From: Haloarcula nitratireducens | GTDB lineage: Archaea; Halobacteriota; Halobacteria; Halobacteriales; Haloarculaceae | Direction: 5' to 3' | NCBI RefSeq assembly: GCF_019599505.1 | Contig: NZ_RKLT01000004.1 | Span: forward strand, 62,001 to 126,000 | Length of the DNA stretch: 64,000 nt | Shown: positions 34,262-44,434 of the stretch, piece after piece | How positions within the stretch are numbered: the first letter of the stretch is position 1 | Layout of the letters: each line of letters opens with the position of its first letter | The notes under the pieces: model-generated | Database searches by the model: none | Told to the model about the DNA's origin: nothing | Seen by the model: only the letters and a program-made list of their open reading frames with translations | Translations under genes and position numbers: made by a program

Positions 34262-35815
34262 CTACAGCATACAGCGGAACGAGTCGTCGTCGCCCGCGTC
34301 GCTCCCGGAATCGGTCGGCGCGTCGGTGGCGGTCCGTCGCGTCGCCGTCTCCGTCGAGGCGTCCCCGGGCGTGCCGCCCGACGCGTCAGTCGGCGCGTCG
34401 GTAGCCGTCTGCTCCGGCGTCCGGGTCGCGGTGTCGGTCGGCTCTCGAGTCCGCGTCTCGGTCGGTTCCTGGGTCTGCGTCTCCGTCGGTTCCTGCGTCG
34501 TCTCCGTCGGCTCTTCGGTAGCCGTTTCGGTGGATTCCTGGGTCGCCGTTTCGGTCGGTTCCTGCGTCGCCGTCTCCTCGGTATCCGTGCCGGCGGTGAG
34601 CTTCGCGAGCGTGTTCGTCCCCGAGGCGAGCAGGACCGCGTAGCCGCCGTCCTCGGTCTGGAGGACGTCGGCCACGCCGTCGGCTTCGGACTCCGCGAAG
34701 AGGTATCGCCACTGCTCGGTCCCGTCGCCGTCGGTCCGGACGACCGTCGGCGCGTACTCGGCGGCGGTATCGACGCTCATGTAGCCGGCCACGGCGTAGC
34801 CGCCGTCCCCGGTTTCGAGGACGTGCCTCCCGAAGTCGGTGTCCCCGGCGGGACCGTCGAACTCCGCGCGCCAGATTCGCGCGCCGGAGCTGTCGAGTTT
34901 GCCGAGGACCATGTCCTCGCGGCCCTCGTCGCGGCCGGTGTAGGCGTAGCCGCCGTCGTCGGTCAGCGCGAACTCGTGGTTGTACGGGGTCGCGCCGTAG
35001 TCGATGTCGAGCGCGACTCGCTGCCGAACTTCGCCCGCGGAATCGAGCACCAGTCCGGCGCAGGTGTCGTCCGCATCGACCGCCGCGTGGTAGCCGCCGT
35101 TTCGCGGCCTGACCCACTCGACGCTGAAGCCGTCGTACTGCCGTTCCCACGCGATACTCCCCGAGCCGTCGAGTTTGGCGAGCCACGCGCTACCTTCGAA
35201 GGAACCGCCGGCGAGGAAGCCCCCGTCGTCGGTCGCCGTCGCCGTCAGGAACAGCGAGTTGTCGCTGTTGCCCGAGTCGAGGTCGGCGCTCTCGTCGTCC
35301 TCGAAAGCGTCGTGCTGGACGACCCACGATACGTCGCCGCCCGCGGTCACCTTCACCGCTTCGGCGACCTTGCCGCCGACTCGGTCGTCGCCGCCGTTGG
35401 TCGGATTCGTCGCGTACCCGACGATGACGAACCCACCGTCGGCGGTCTGGACGACGTCACAGAGGGAGACGTCGTTCGTCTCCGGGTCGTCGTCGTCGGC
35501 GAACGCGACCCACTCCGTCGAGCCGTCGGCGGCCGCCTTGACCATCCCGTACTGCGCCCCGTCGCTCCCGGCCGGCGCGCCGGTGCCGGCGAGGGCGTAG
35601 CCGCCGTCGGCCGTCTGGGTCGCCGCGGTGAGGTGGACGTCGTACGCCTCGCCGCTGTAGTTCCGTTCCCACGCGACCGTGGGACCGCTTCCGCTCTCCG
35701 TCTGGGTCGCAGTGGCGCTGACCGCGGTTCCACCGACGAGAGCGGCACCGGCGGCCGCGAGACCGGTGACGAACGTTCGGCGGCCAACTCGGGCGGGGGG
35801 GCTGTCCTGAGACAT
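34262..35815 (-). CDS. Tat-secreted seven-repeat beta-propeller protein with Thr/Glu stalk
   Basis: The protein has 517 residues. The signal is RVGRRTFVTGLAAAGAALVG. Residues about 50-400 hold about seven repeats of the D-G-G-Y-A-x-x-G kind (DGGYALAGT, DGGFVIVGY, DGGFLAGGS, GGYHAAVD, DGGYAYTGR, DGGYAVAGY, DGGYAVLLA), one per propeller blade. A Thr/Glu/Pro stalk (about 405-505) follows and ends with RCML. The Cys near the C-terminus has no known sorting function. Such proteins bind surface ligands; I see no enzyme motif. The gene interrupts the plus-strand sugar pathway on the opposite strand. Its CATAATAA box is at 35845-35852. Confidence 0.75.
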   Translation of the reverse strand: MSQDSPPARVGRRTFVTGLAAAGAALVGGTAVSATATQTESGSGPTVAWERNYSGEAYDVHLTAATQTADGGYALAGTGAPAGSDGAQYGMVKAAADGSTEWVAFADDDDPETNDVSLCDVVQTADGGFVIVGYATNPTNGGDDRVGGKVAEAVKVTAGGDVSWVVQHDAFEDDESADLDSGNSDNSLFLTATATDDGGFLAGGSFEGSAWLAKLDGSGSIAWERQYDGFSVEWVRPRNGGYHAAVDADDTCAGLVLDSAGEVRQRVALDIDYGATPYNHEFALTDDGGYAYTGRDEGREDMVLGKLDSSGARIWRAEFDGPAGDTDFGRHVLETGDGGYAVAGYMSVDTAAEYAPTVVRTDGDGTEQWRYLFAESEADGVADVLQTEDGGYAVLLASGTNTLAKLTAGTDTEETATQEPTETATQESTETATEEPTETTQEPTETQTQEPTETRTREPTDTATRTPEQTATDAPTDASGGTPGDASTETATRRTATDAPTDSGSDAGDDDSFRCML

Positions 35816-35844
35816 GCGTCCCGTATTATGTCGAGCTACCCGCA

Positions 35845-35852
35845 TTATTATG
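35845..35852 (-). promoter_or_regulatory. CATAATAA box of the propeller gene
   Basis: An exact minus-strand CATAATAA ends 30 bases before the ATG at 35815. It supports that start over an open-frame ATG at 35845. Confidence 0.55.
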
Positions 35853-36004
35853 AATTAGATAAGCGGCATTTTCAGCGCCTGAACTGCGTGTTTTCGACGT
35901 GTCCCCTGTCGAACGACCCTTATCGCCTTTATAATAAACCGGGTAGGGGTACTCCGTTGGGATAGCCCACGGGCCGGACCGGCCCGAGGGGGAACGTGAT
36001 TCCG

Positions 36005-36121
36005 ATGAAATCGAGCAAAACACTGGTGGTCCTTGCGAGCATCGTCACAGTCGGCCTTCTCCTGCGCCGATCCAACAGCAGCGGCGCGGCCGCGGCCGAC
36101 GTCGGCGACACAGAGGTGTGA
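36005..36121 (+). CDS. 38-residue small membrane protein
   Basis: The predicted peptide starts MKSSKTLVVLASIVTVGLLL and ends with an acidic tail (ADVGDTEV). Residues 5-21 would span the membrane. A TTTATAATAAAC box at 35928-35939 is the likely promoter. The stop is two bases before the acetyltransferase ATG, so it is the first gene of the acetyltransferase-dehydrogenase operon. I recognise no family. Confidence 0.5.
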   Translation: MKSSKTLVVLASIVTVGLLLRRSNSSGAAAADVGDTEV

Positions 36122-36123
36122 GC

Positions 36124-36704
36124 ATGGTCGCGACAGACCTGGGCGACGGCTGTGACATCGACGACGACGCGACGGTCGGCTACCGTCACAGCGAGGACGC
36201 CGACCCGACCGTCATCGGCGACGACGCCCGCATCCGCTCGGGGACGACGATCTACACCGACGTCGAAGTCGGTGAGAACCTCGTTACCGGACACGACGTC
36301 CTCGTGCGCGAGAACACGACCATCGGCGACGACGTCGTCGTCGGGACCGACACCGTCATCGACGGCGAGACGACGATCGGCTCGGACGTCAGTCTCCAGA
36401 CGGGCGTCTACGTGCCACAGAACACGACCATCGGCGACAACGTCTTCGTCGGACCGAAGGCCGTGTTGACCAACGACCAGTATCCCATCAGACAGGAGTC
36501 CGAACTCGTCGGGCCGACCATCGAGGACGGCGCCTCCATCGCGGCGAACGCGACGATTCTCCCCGGCGTCACCGTCGGCGAAGACGCCTTCGTGGCCGCC
36601 GGAGCCATCGTCACCGACGACGTCCCGGCGGGCACGCTCGCCATCGGCGCACCGGCGGAAGAGAAGCCCCTTCCCGAGCAGCTCAGCGGCGGAAACGTGA
36701 TAGC

Positions 36705-36708
<4 letters not shown>
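36124..36708 (+). CDS. Hexapeptide-repeat N-acetyltransferase (WbpD/WlbB-like)
   Basis: The protein has 194 residues, the size of WbpD/WlbB. It is almost entirely left-handed beta-helix: DPTVIGDDARIRSGTTIYTD, VEVGENLVTGHDVLVRENTT, then VFVGPKAVLTND, where V-F-V-G-P-x-A-V-x-T-N-D is the acceptor-site loop of this family, and ILPGVTVGEDAFVAAGAIVT near the end. These enzymes acetylate the 3-amino group of UDP-GlcNAc3NA. The stop overlaps the dehydrogenase ATG (36705-36708). ATG 36124 is preferred to a GTG two codons earlier. Confidence 0.9.
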
Positions 36709-38036
<1,328 letters not shown>

Positions 38037-38364
38037 TCGTCGCGCGCCGACCGACGGACTCGCGTTCACCCCGAGAATTTCCCCCTTCTGTGTGACGTTC
38101 GACGCTAGGCGCCGACCGCTCGGCGGTTCCGAATACCTGTCAACGAAACGTCCAGATGCGTACCAGACGACGTAGATTGTGGGTCGTTTAATGGCTTATC
38201 CGCCAGTCTGGCCGCCTCAGCTCCGTGTTTCAGACTGCGTGATCGATGAGGTATAATCAAACCCGTAAGGTGCGGGGAGGAATAGAACAGTTGCGCAACG
38301 ATTGGAAACCGTTTGAAATCGATTGCAATGGCTTCCCCCCTTTATCTATGGCCGGGGTAATCGG
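38037..38364. other. 330-base gap upstream of a DUF7344 gene
   Basis: No gene is seen. A TATA box (CTTTATCTATGG, 38340-38351) belongs to the next gene. GGTATAATCAAAC (38249-38261) is a second possible promoter. ATTGGAAACCGTTTGAAATC (38297-38316) contains a short dyad GAAACCGTTTG. Confidence 0.4.
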
Positions 38365-39042
38365 ATGAATAGAACACCAATGGCTGTAACCGCAGAGCAG
38401 ACCGACGACGTTTCGACCCGGAGCACCGAGACAGACACTGCGGACGGGGACGACGCGCCCACGGAGATCTCGAAAGACGACCTCTTTCACGTCCTCCAGA
38501 ACGAGCGCCGGAGGCGCGTCCTCGCGTATATCATTCACAACGACGGTCCCTTCGAGATGCGGACGATCGCGGAGCAGGTGGCCGCGTGGGAACACGACAC
38601 CACCGTCCGCCAGCTCATGTCCGACGAGCGCCAGCGGGTCTACATCGCGCTGTACCAGTCCCACCTGCCGAAGCTCGACGACATCGGTCTCATCGAGTAC
38701 AACCAGAGCCGCGGGATCGTCGAGGCGACGGCGCTGCTCGACGGCGTGAGCAAGTACGTGGACTCGCCGGAGGCGGCCGCGCGCTCGGACGACACCGTCT
38801 CCATCGACGACGCGGGCGAGCCCGACGCGGCCGGCGCGGACGACGGCACCGAAGACGACGCGGACGCGCCCGCGGGCGTCAGCCAGCACGCCGCGTTCAT
38901 GGGCGTGACGACGGTGAGCTTCCTCCTGACCGTCGGCGTCTGGTCCCAGGCGATCCCCTCGACACTGCTCTCGGGCCTGCAGACGGCCGTCGTCGTCACC
39001 GCGCTGTTTGCACTGACCTCCGCCGCGTCCGCGTGGACGTAA
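38365..39042 (+). CDS. DUF7344-type winged-helix regulator with C-terminal membrane helices
   Basis: The protein has 225 residues from ATG 38365; ATG 38380 (MAVTAEQ) fits the TATA spacing equally well. Residues about 30-130 form the haloarchaeal winged helix I know as DUF7344 (DLFHVLQNERRRRVLAYIIH, EQVAAWEHDTTVRQLMSDER, QRVYIALYQSHLPKLDDIGL). An acidic linker follows. Two membrane helices end the protein (MGVTTVSFLLTVGVWSQ and LQTAVVVTALFALTSA). A membrane-tethered DNA-binding protein of this kind probably regulates nearby cell-surface genes. Its paralogue at 44435 is almost identical in the HTH region. Confidence 0.82.
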   Translation: MNRTPMAVTAEQTDDVSTRSTETDTADGDDAPTEISKDDLFHVLQNERRRRVLAYIIHNDGPFEMRTIAEQVAAWEHDTTVRQLMSDERQRVYIALYQSHLPKLDDIGLIEYNQSRGIVEATALLDGVSKYVDSPEAAARSDDTVSIDDAGEPDAAGADDGTEDDADAPAGVSQHAAFMGVTTVSFLLTVGVWSQAIPSTLLSGLQTAVVVTALFALTSAASAWT

Positions 39043-39252
39043 GCAGACGAGTCGTTCTGCCCGGGTCGAGAACTGTACGTTTATCAATCACATCAGCCGC
39101 CCGCGTCCGAGTTTAACGGGAGAGAAACTATCCCACAAAAGGCCCACTGTGCGAACAGTGACTGACAGTGCTTCCAACCCAAACCGTTCGTGAGACGAGA
39201 TCCGGCAGCGCACTTTCGGGGGACCCCCGCGTCCCGGGAGCGCGATGACGCA

Positions 39253-39885
39253 ATGTGGGCAGCCGCCCGCATCGCTGGGCTGAGACTGCGAGTGCCAGTA
39301 GCGATCGCCGTCGGCGTGCTGGTCCTCGGCGTCGGCCTCTCGAGCTGCGTCGGCACGGTGAGTGCAGCACCGGTCGACCAGCCGACCGACACTCGACACG
39401 CCACCGCCCAGACACACGCTGTCGAAAGCGTCGACGAGTTCCCCTGCGGGTCAGCGGTCGCGAGCCTCGCCGCCGCGACGGGATCGGTAAAGACCCGGAC
39501 TCAAGCGGCGCTCGACGCTCACTTCACCAGTACGAACGTGTTCTCGCCCGTCTCGAGCCCCTCCGTCGTATTGCTCGCGAGCGGCGGTCTCCTCGCGCTC
39601 GTCCTCCTCTCGCTCATCCGCGTCCGCGAACGTCTCTTCGGTGGCGGCGGCTCCGACGATTCGGACGACGACCAGGAGCCCTGGAAGCCCCTGACCGACG
39701 CCGACCGCGTCGAGCAGTTGCTCGCCGAGAACGACGGCTACATGAAGCAGTCGGAGATCGTCGAACAGACCGAGTGGTCGAAGGCGAAGGTGAGCCGCCT
39801 CCTCTCTCGGATGGCCGACCGGGACATCATCCGGAAGGACAAGGACGGCCGCGAGAACATCATCGTCCTCAAGCATCGCGGATAA
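39253..39885 (+). CDS. Membrane-spanning one-component regulator with C-terminal winged helix
   Basis: The protein has 210 residues from ATG 39253, chosen because it directly precedes the first helix. Residues about 8-32 (LRLRVPVAIAVGVLVLGVGL) are a signal anchor. Residues 33-95 face outward and hold two Cys (SSCVG and EFPCGSA) that could form a disulfide. Residues about 100-120 (SPSVVLLASGGLLALVLLSL) are the second helix. The cytoplasmic domain ends with a MarR-like helix-turn-helix (VEQTEWSKAKVSRLLSRMAD, IIVLKHRG). Haloarchaea have several such genes; the signal is unknown. The HTH is similar to that of the protein at 48039. Confidence 0.75.
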   Translation: MWAAARIAGLRLRVPVAIAVGVLVLGVGLSSCVGTVSAAPVDQPTDTRHATAQTHAVESVDEFPCGSAVASLAAATGSVKTRTQAALDAHFTSTNVFSPVSSPSVVLLASGGLLALVLLSLIRVRERLFGGGGSDDSDDDQEPWKPLTDADRVEQLLAENDGYMKQSEIVEQTEWSKAKVSRLLSRMADRDIIRKDKDGRENIIVLKHRG

Positions 39886-40451
39886 CGCGAACCGCGTCGG
39901 CCGCTCGACCCGGGCCAGGGTGGCGGCCGGCAGGGAAGCGATGAACGGCGCTGAACGGAATGAACTGTCAGTGCGCGTGCGCTCACGCGAGACGTGGATT
40001 CCGCGGGTCGTTCGGTCGGCCGTTCCGACCGTGCTGTCACGTATTAGACCGCTCTATCTCTCGTTCTTGTGACAACGACTGCCATCGTGACGGCGGGGGC
40101 GCATTCGGAGGGGGATCTCCGGACAGCAAGGCCGCAGAAACGGAATTACACACCTGATAAGCGCCACAAACGGAGGTGATAAGCAGAGACCCGGAAACCG
40201 GCCGTCGCTCGGGGGATTAAGCCGAAACAACCGAAACGATGGGGGTACTGTTGCGCTTCTGTCCGATTTCCGTCACTCGAGTCCTTAACGAGCAGATAGT
40301 AATGCCCCATCCCGGTGTACGGTGGGAGTGAGAGAACCGTAGACTCACGCAATCATGATGAGTACTATTCGCCCTTCGTCCGACCGACCCAGAACCGTAC
40401 CGCTGCGAATCACTCCGTCGAGTCCCGTCGCCCGCTCGGAGGCGTACTGAG
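39886..40451. other. 565-base gap before glmS
   Basis: No convincing gene is present. GATAAGC occurs twice (40155-40161 and 40180-40186) around ACAAACGGAGGT, and CCTTAACGAGC (40283-40293) is a possible weak promoter. The length would allow a regulated leader for glmS, but I see no ribozyme or riboswitch fold. Confidence 0.35.
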
Positions 40452-42266
40452 ATGTGTGGGATCATCGCCTGCGTCGGCACGGACGACGCGGTGGACCGAC
40501 TGATCACCGGCCTCGAGAACCTCGAGTACCGCGGCTACGACTCCGCCGGGATCGCCGTCAAGAACGGTCACGGCGTCTCGATATACAAGCAGTCGGGACA
40601 GATCAGCGACCTGAAGAACACGATCGTTCAGAACCTCCCCGACGGCGAGATCGGCATCGGTCACACCCGCTGGAGCACCCACGGCCCGCCCACGGACGAG
40701 AACGCGCACCCGCACACGGCCGAATCCGAGCGGGTCGCCGTCGTCCACAACGGCATCATCGAGAACTACGAGGAGCTGAAGAGCGACCTCCGCGCGCGTG
40801 GGCACGAATTCGAGAGCGATACGGACACCGAGGTCATCCCGCATCTCATCGAGGGGTACATGGACGAGGGCGCGGACGCGCGTGAGGCGTTCGAGCGCAC
40901 GATCGACTCGCTCGAAGGGAGCTACGCGACGGTCGCGCTCGTCGAGGGCCACGAGAAGCTGTTGGCGACGCGACAGGACTCCCCGCTCGTCCTCGGCCAG
41001 CAGAACGGGGAGTACTATCTCGCCAGCGACGTCCCGGCGTTCCTCGAGTTCACCAACCAGGTCAGCTACCTCGAAGACGGCGACGTCGCCGAGGTCAGCG
41101 CCGAGGGCGCGACCATCACCGACGCCGACGGCGAGGAGGTCTCCCGCGACGTCGAGACCGTCGAGTGGGACCCCGAGGAGACCGGCAAGGGCGCGTACGA
41201 CCACTTCATGCTCAAGGAGATCGACAGCCAGCCCGAGTCGCTCCGCAAGACGATCCAGGGCCGGGTCGACCCGGAGGCGGGCGAGGTCACGCTCGACGCC
41301 CTCGAGGAGGCCGATCTGGAGGGGGTCGAACAGGTCCACCTCGTCGCCTGTGGGACCTCCTACCACGCGGCGATGTTCGGCAGTAACCTGATGAACCGCC
41401 GCGGCATCCCCGCGACCGCCCACCGGGCCAACGAGTACACCGATACCATCCCCGTCGACGGCAACACGCTGACGATCGCGGTGACACAGAGCGGCGAGAC
41501 CGCCGACACGCTCACCGCGATTCGCCGCGCCGAGAAGAAGGGCGCACAGACGCTCGCGGTGACCAACGTCATCGGCTCGACGGTCGCGCGCGAGGTCGAT
41601 ACGCCGGTGTACATCCGCGCCGGGCCGGAGATCGGCGTCGCCGCCACCAAGACGTTCTCGTCGCAGGCCGTCACGCTCAGCCTGCTGGCCGAACACTTCG
41701 CGGACGACCTCCCGCAGGGGACGCCGCGGGAGGACCGCGAGGAGTTCCTCGCCGCGCTCGAGCGGCTCCCCGAGGACATCCAGCGCCTCCTCGACACCAC
41801 GGAGGCCGAGCGGCTCAGCCGTCACCACCTCGATAAGGAGGCGTTCTTCTTCATCGGGCACGAACTGAACTACTCCGTCGCCCTCGAGGGCGCGCTGAAG
41901 TTCAAGGAGATCACCTACGAACACGCGGAAGGCTTCCCGTCGGGCGGCCTCAAACACGGCCCGCTGGCGCTGGTCACCCCCGAGACGACCATCTTCACTC
42001 TCCTCGGGTCCGGTCCCTCTACTCAGACCCGGAGCAACGCCGAGGAGGCGCGCGCCCGCGGGGCGAACATCGTCACGGTCGCTCCCGAGTCCGTAGACGT
42101 AGACGACGTGGCCGACGAGCGGCTGACGATCCCGGACACGCATCCGGACCTCTCCAGCCTGCTCGCGAACATCCAGCTGCAGTTGGTGTCGTACTACACG
42201 GCCAGACAGCTCGAACGGCCCATCGACAAGCCCCGCAACCTCGCGAAGAGCGTCACGGTTAGATAG
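40452..42266 (+). CDS. glmS: Glutamine-fructose-6-phosphate aminotransferase (isomerizing)
   Basis: The protein has 604 residues, the standard GlmS length. It makes glucosamine-6-phosphate from fructose-6-phosphate and glutamine, the first step to UDP-GlcNAc. The glutaminase domain starts MCGIIACVG with nucleophile Cys2, then NLEYRGYDSAGIAV, GHTRWSTHGPP and VVHNGIIENYEEL. The two SIS domains have ACGTSYHAAMFGSNLM, VTQSGETADTLTAI, ATKTFSSQAVTLSLLA and LKFKEITYEHAEGFPSGGLK. The C-terminus KPRNLAKSVTVR is typical. Its place after the diacetamido-uronate genes fits supply of UDP-GlcNAc for the glycan. It is followed after 27 bases by the asparagine-synthetase-like gene. Confidence 0.97.
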   Translation: MCGIIACVGTDDAVDRLITGLENLEYRGYDSAGIAVKNGHGVSIYKQSGQISDLKNTIVQNLPDGEIGIGHTRWSTHGPPTDENAHPHTAESERVAVVHNGIIENYEELKSDLRARGHEFESDTDTEVIPHLIEGYMDEGADAREAFERTIDSLEGSYATVALVEGHEKLLATRQDSPLVLGQQNGEYYLASDVPAFLEFTNQVSYLEDGDVAEVSAEGATITDADGEEVSRDVETVEWDPEETGKGAYDHFMLKEIDSQPESLRKTIQGRVDPEAGEVTLDALEEADLEGVEQVHLVACGTSYHAAMFGSNLMNRRGIPATAHRANEYTDTIPVDGNTLTIAVTQSGETADTLTAIRRAEKKGAQTLAVTNVIGSTVAREVDTPVYIRAGPEIGVAATKTFSSQAVTLSLLAEHFADDLPQGTPREDREEFLAALERLPEDIQRLLDTTEAERLSRHHLDKEAFFFIGHELNYSVALEGALKFKEITYEHAEGFPSGGLKHGPLALVTPETTIFTLLGSGPSTQTRSNAEEARARGANIVTVAPESVDVDDVADERLTIPDTHPDLSSLLANIQLQLVSYYTARQLERPIDKPRNLAKSVTVR

Positions 42267-42293
42267 CGTGTCACCCGAGATATCTTCCCACTG

Positions 42294-43976
42294 ATGAATA
42301 CCGAGGTATTTGGAGTGTTCGGCGACCGCGAGACGTTCGACCAGTTCGCCGCTCCAGCGAAGTACGACCGCGTGTTGGAGGGAAGACAGGTGACTGTCGG
42401 CGTCAGCGACGTCGCTCTCGGACTCCCCGGCCGGACGCAGGTCTACGACGACGAGGACGGACTCTGTGTCCTCTGGGGGGAAGCGTTCATCGACGACGCC
42501 GGGAGCACGTCGACGGCGAAGCACCTCTACGACGCGTTCGGCGAGCGGGGGGCGAACGCCCTCGGATCGGTCAACGGATCGTATCTGGCCGTCGTCGAAC
42601 GGGACGGCATCGCCCGCGTCTTCACGGACCAGCTCCGCAGTTGGGAGTGTTACTACACCGACGCTCCCGGCGTCCGCGTCTTCGGGAGCGACGCCGCTCA
42701 CGTCGGTCGCACCATCGACGACGCGACGCCGTACTGGGACGCGATCCGCGAGTTCACGCACTTCGGGAACGTCTTCACCGACCGAACGACGATCGAGGAG
42801 TTGGAGCGTGCGCCCTTCGACGGCTATCTCGGTCCCGAGGAGACCGGCGAGTTACGGCGGTTCGTCTACCGGCCCGCGGAGTTCGATTACGCGGGCGAAC
42901 TGGCCGACCGCATGGAGCGGGCGCTCGAGCGACGGAGCGGCCTCCCCGGTCAGAACGGCCTACTGTTGAGCGCCGGGTACGACTCGCGGATAATCCTCTC
43001 GCAGATCGACGACATCGACCGCTGTTACTCCATCGGTTCTACGGACGCCGACGAGGTACAGGTCGCCCGCCTGCTCGCCGATCAGTACGACGCCGAACAC
43101 GACATCCTGGAAGTGGACGCCAGCTATCTCCAGACGCTGTACGACGTGGTCCAGTACACGCAGGGGCTGCGCGAGTCGGTCCACATCCACCACCGCGGCA
43201 ACGACCCCGAGATACGGGCCGATAGCATCTACCACGGGCTGTTCTTCGATACGATGTTCCGGGGGTACTTCCTCCCGCGCGACGGGTTCGACATGTTCGG
43301 GCTCACGTTCCCGCGCGATCGGCTCGACCCGGACCCGGACGTCGCCGGCCACTACTGCGGCCTGTTGGGTTGTTTCCCGGACTCCGACGTCCGCGAACAG
43401 GACTGGGGGATGCTCGACGAAACGGCGGGGCGGCAGTTCGCCGAGGAGACGATACGGCCGGCCTTCGAGCGGTGTCTCGACCGAGCGGACTCGGTGTACA
43501 ACGCCATCGATTTACTGGGGGTCAAGCTGAAGCCGACGCTGCCGTTCCGAGCGCACCTGGCCGACAACTACATCGAGAGCTTCATCGCCGCCGACGCGGA
43601 GTTGGTCGAGTGGCACCTGATGACGCCACCGGAGCACCGCAACGACCAGGTGTTCCTCGACGCGCTCAAACAGATAGACGACGATATCCTCCACCACCGA
43701 CCGCCCGATCGCCCCCACGACTCTTACCGAGTCAACCAGGTAGAGAAGTTCCTGCGACGGAAGCTTCCCGTCGTCGACGCGTTCGATACGGCGTGGCCGG
43801 ACCGCGACCAGATTTACGCCAACAACAACATGGACCAGCAGCTGTTCCCCGAGACCGAGTCCATCCACGAGCTCGCCCCGCGGACGAAACTCCGCATCAA
43901 CGACGTCGCGAGTTGGCTCGACGCCACGCTCGACCACTCGGTCGCTCCCGACGAAGTGATTCGAGCGAAGCGGTAA
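42294..43976 (+). CDS. Asparagine-synthetase-like protein without glutaminase nucleophile
   Basis: The protein has 560 residues, near AsnB length. The N-terminus starts MNTEVFGVFG, so the Cys2 needed for glutamine hydrolysis is absent, although the fold looks kept (LGSVNGSYLAVVERDG and RVFTDQLRSWECYYTD). The ATP pyrophosphatase loop is LLLSAGYDSRIILSQID near residue 222, where AsnB has S-G-G-x-D-S. Activation of a carboxylate by adenylation and use of ammonia is the expected chemistry. Position next to glmS and a uronate pathway suggests amidation of a sugar acid, as proposed for WbpS, but asparagine-type chemistry on another substrate is possible. No separate glutaminase is nearby. Confidence 0.8.
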   Translation: MNTEVFGVFGDRETFDQFAAPAKYDRVLEGRQVTVGVSDVALGLPGRTQVYDDEDGLCVLWGEAFIDDAGSTSTAKHLYDAFGERGANALGSVNGSYLAVVERDGIARVFTDQLRSWECYYTDAPGVRVFGSDAAHVGRTIDDATPYWDAIREFTHFGNVFTDRTTIEELERAPFDGYLGPEETGELRRFVYRPAEFDYAGELADRMERALERRSGLPGQNGLLLSAGYDSRIILSQIDDIDRCYSIGSTDADEVQVARLLADQYDAEHDILEVDASYLQTLYDVVQYTQGLRESVHIHHRGNDPEIRADSIYHGLFFDTMFRGYFLPRDGFDMFGLTFPRDRLDPDPDVAGHYCGLLGCFPDSDVREQDWGMLDETAGRQFAEETIRPAFERCLDRADSVYNAIDLLGVKLKPTLPFRAHLADNYIESFIAADAELVEWHLMTPPEHRNDQVFLDALKQIDDDILHHRPPDRPHDSYRVNQVEKFLRRKLPVVDAFDTAWPDRDQIYANNNMDQQLFPETESIHELAPRTKLRINDVASWLDATLDHSVAPDEVIRAKR

Positions 43977-44434
43977 CTCACTCCACGTCCGAGACGGGGG
44001 CCCGCTCTCGTCCTGTACCTCCCGAAGACCGGGATACCGAGCGCACAGCGAGCCGACGAGTGCAACACGGTAGACGATATCCAGACCGAGTATCCGACAC
44101 GCCGCAGTCAGGCGCTCCCCTGTGCGCGGGGATTGAAAACAGATGTTCCGAGACGATCAGCGACCTCCGCGATACTTCGAATACTTCGACCCCGGTCAGC
44201 CGTTCGCAGAGCGGTGAGGGGCCGCCGCGTGACCGCTGTGTCTCGGCGGGCGTGGCTCGGGAAAGACCTCGCTGTCGCTCGTATGAGAGCGGTCGTCGGA
44301 ACGTCTCGTCCGAAACTCGACTACCGCGCGGCGCATCACCTGTCGGTGCCACATGAGAAGAGCACGAGGGGATGCCGGCCGCCGCGGCCCGCGGCGGAGC
44401 ATCCGCATACCGAGCAGGAGACTGAACTACGCCG
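43977..44434. other. 460-base gap between convergent genes
   Basis: No gene is recognised. A hairpin-like CGCTCCCCTGTGCGCGGGGA followed by TTGAAAAC (44114-44141) resembles a single CRISPR repeat but occurs once. The rest has no coding bias. Confidence 0.35.

Noticed and set aside
44114..44141. CGCTCCCCTGTGCGCGGGGA followed by TTGAAAAC, similar to a CRISPR repeat
   Set aside because: It occurs once, no second copy lies at spacer distance, and no cas gene is in the window.
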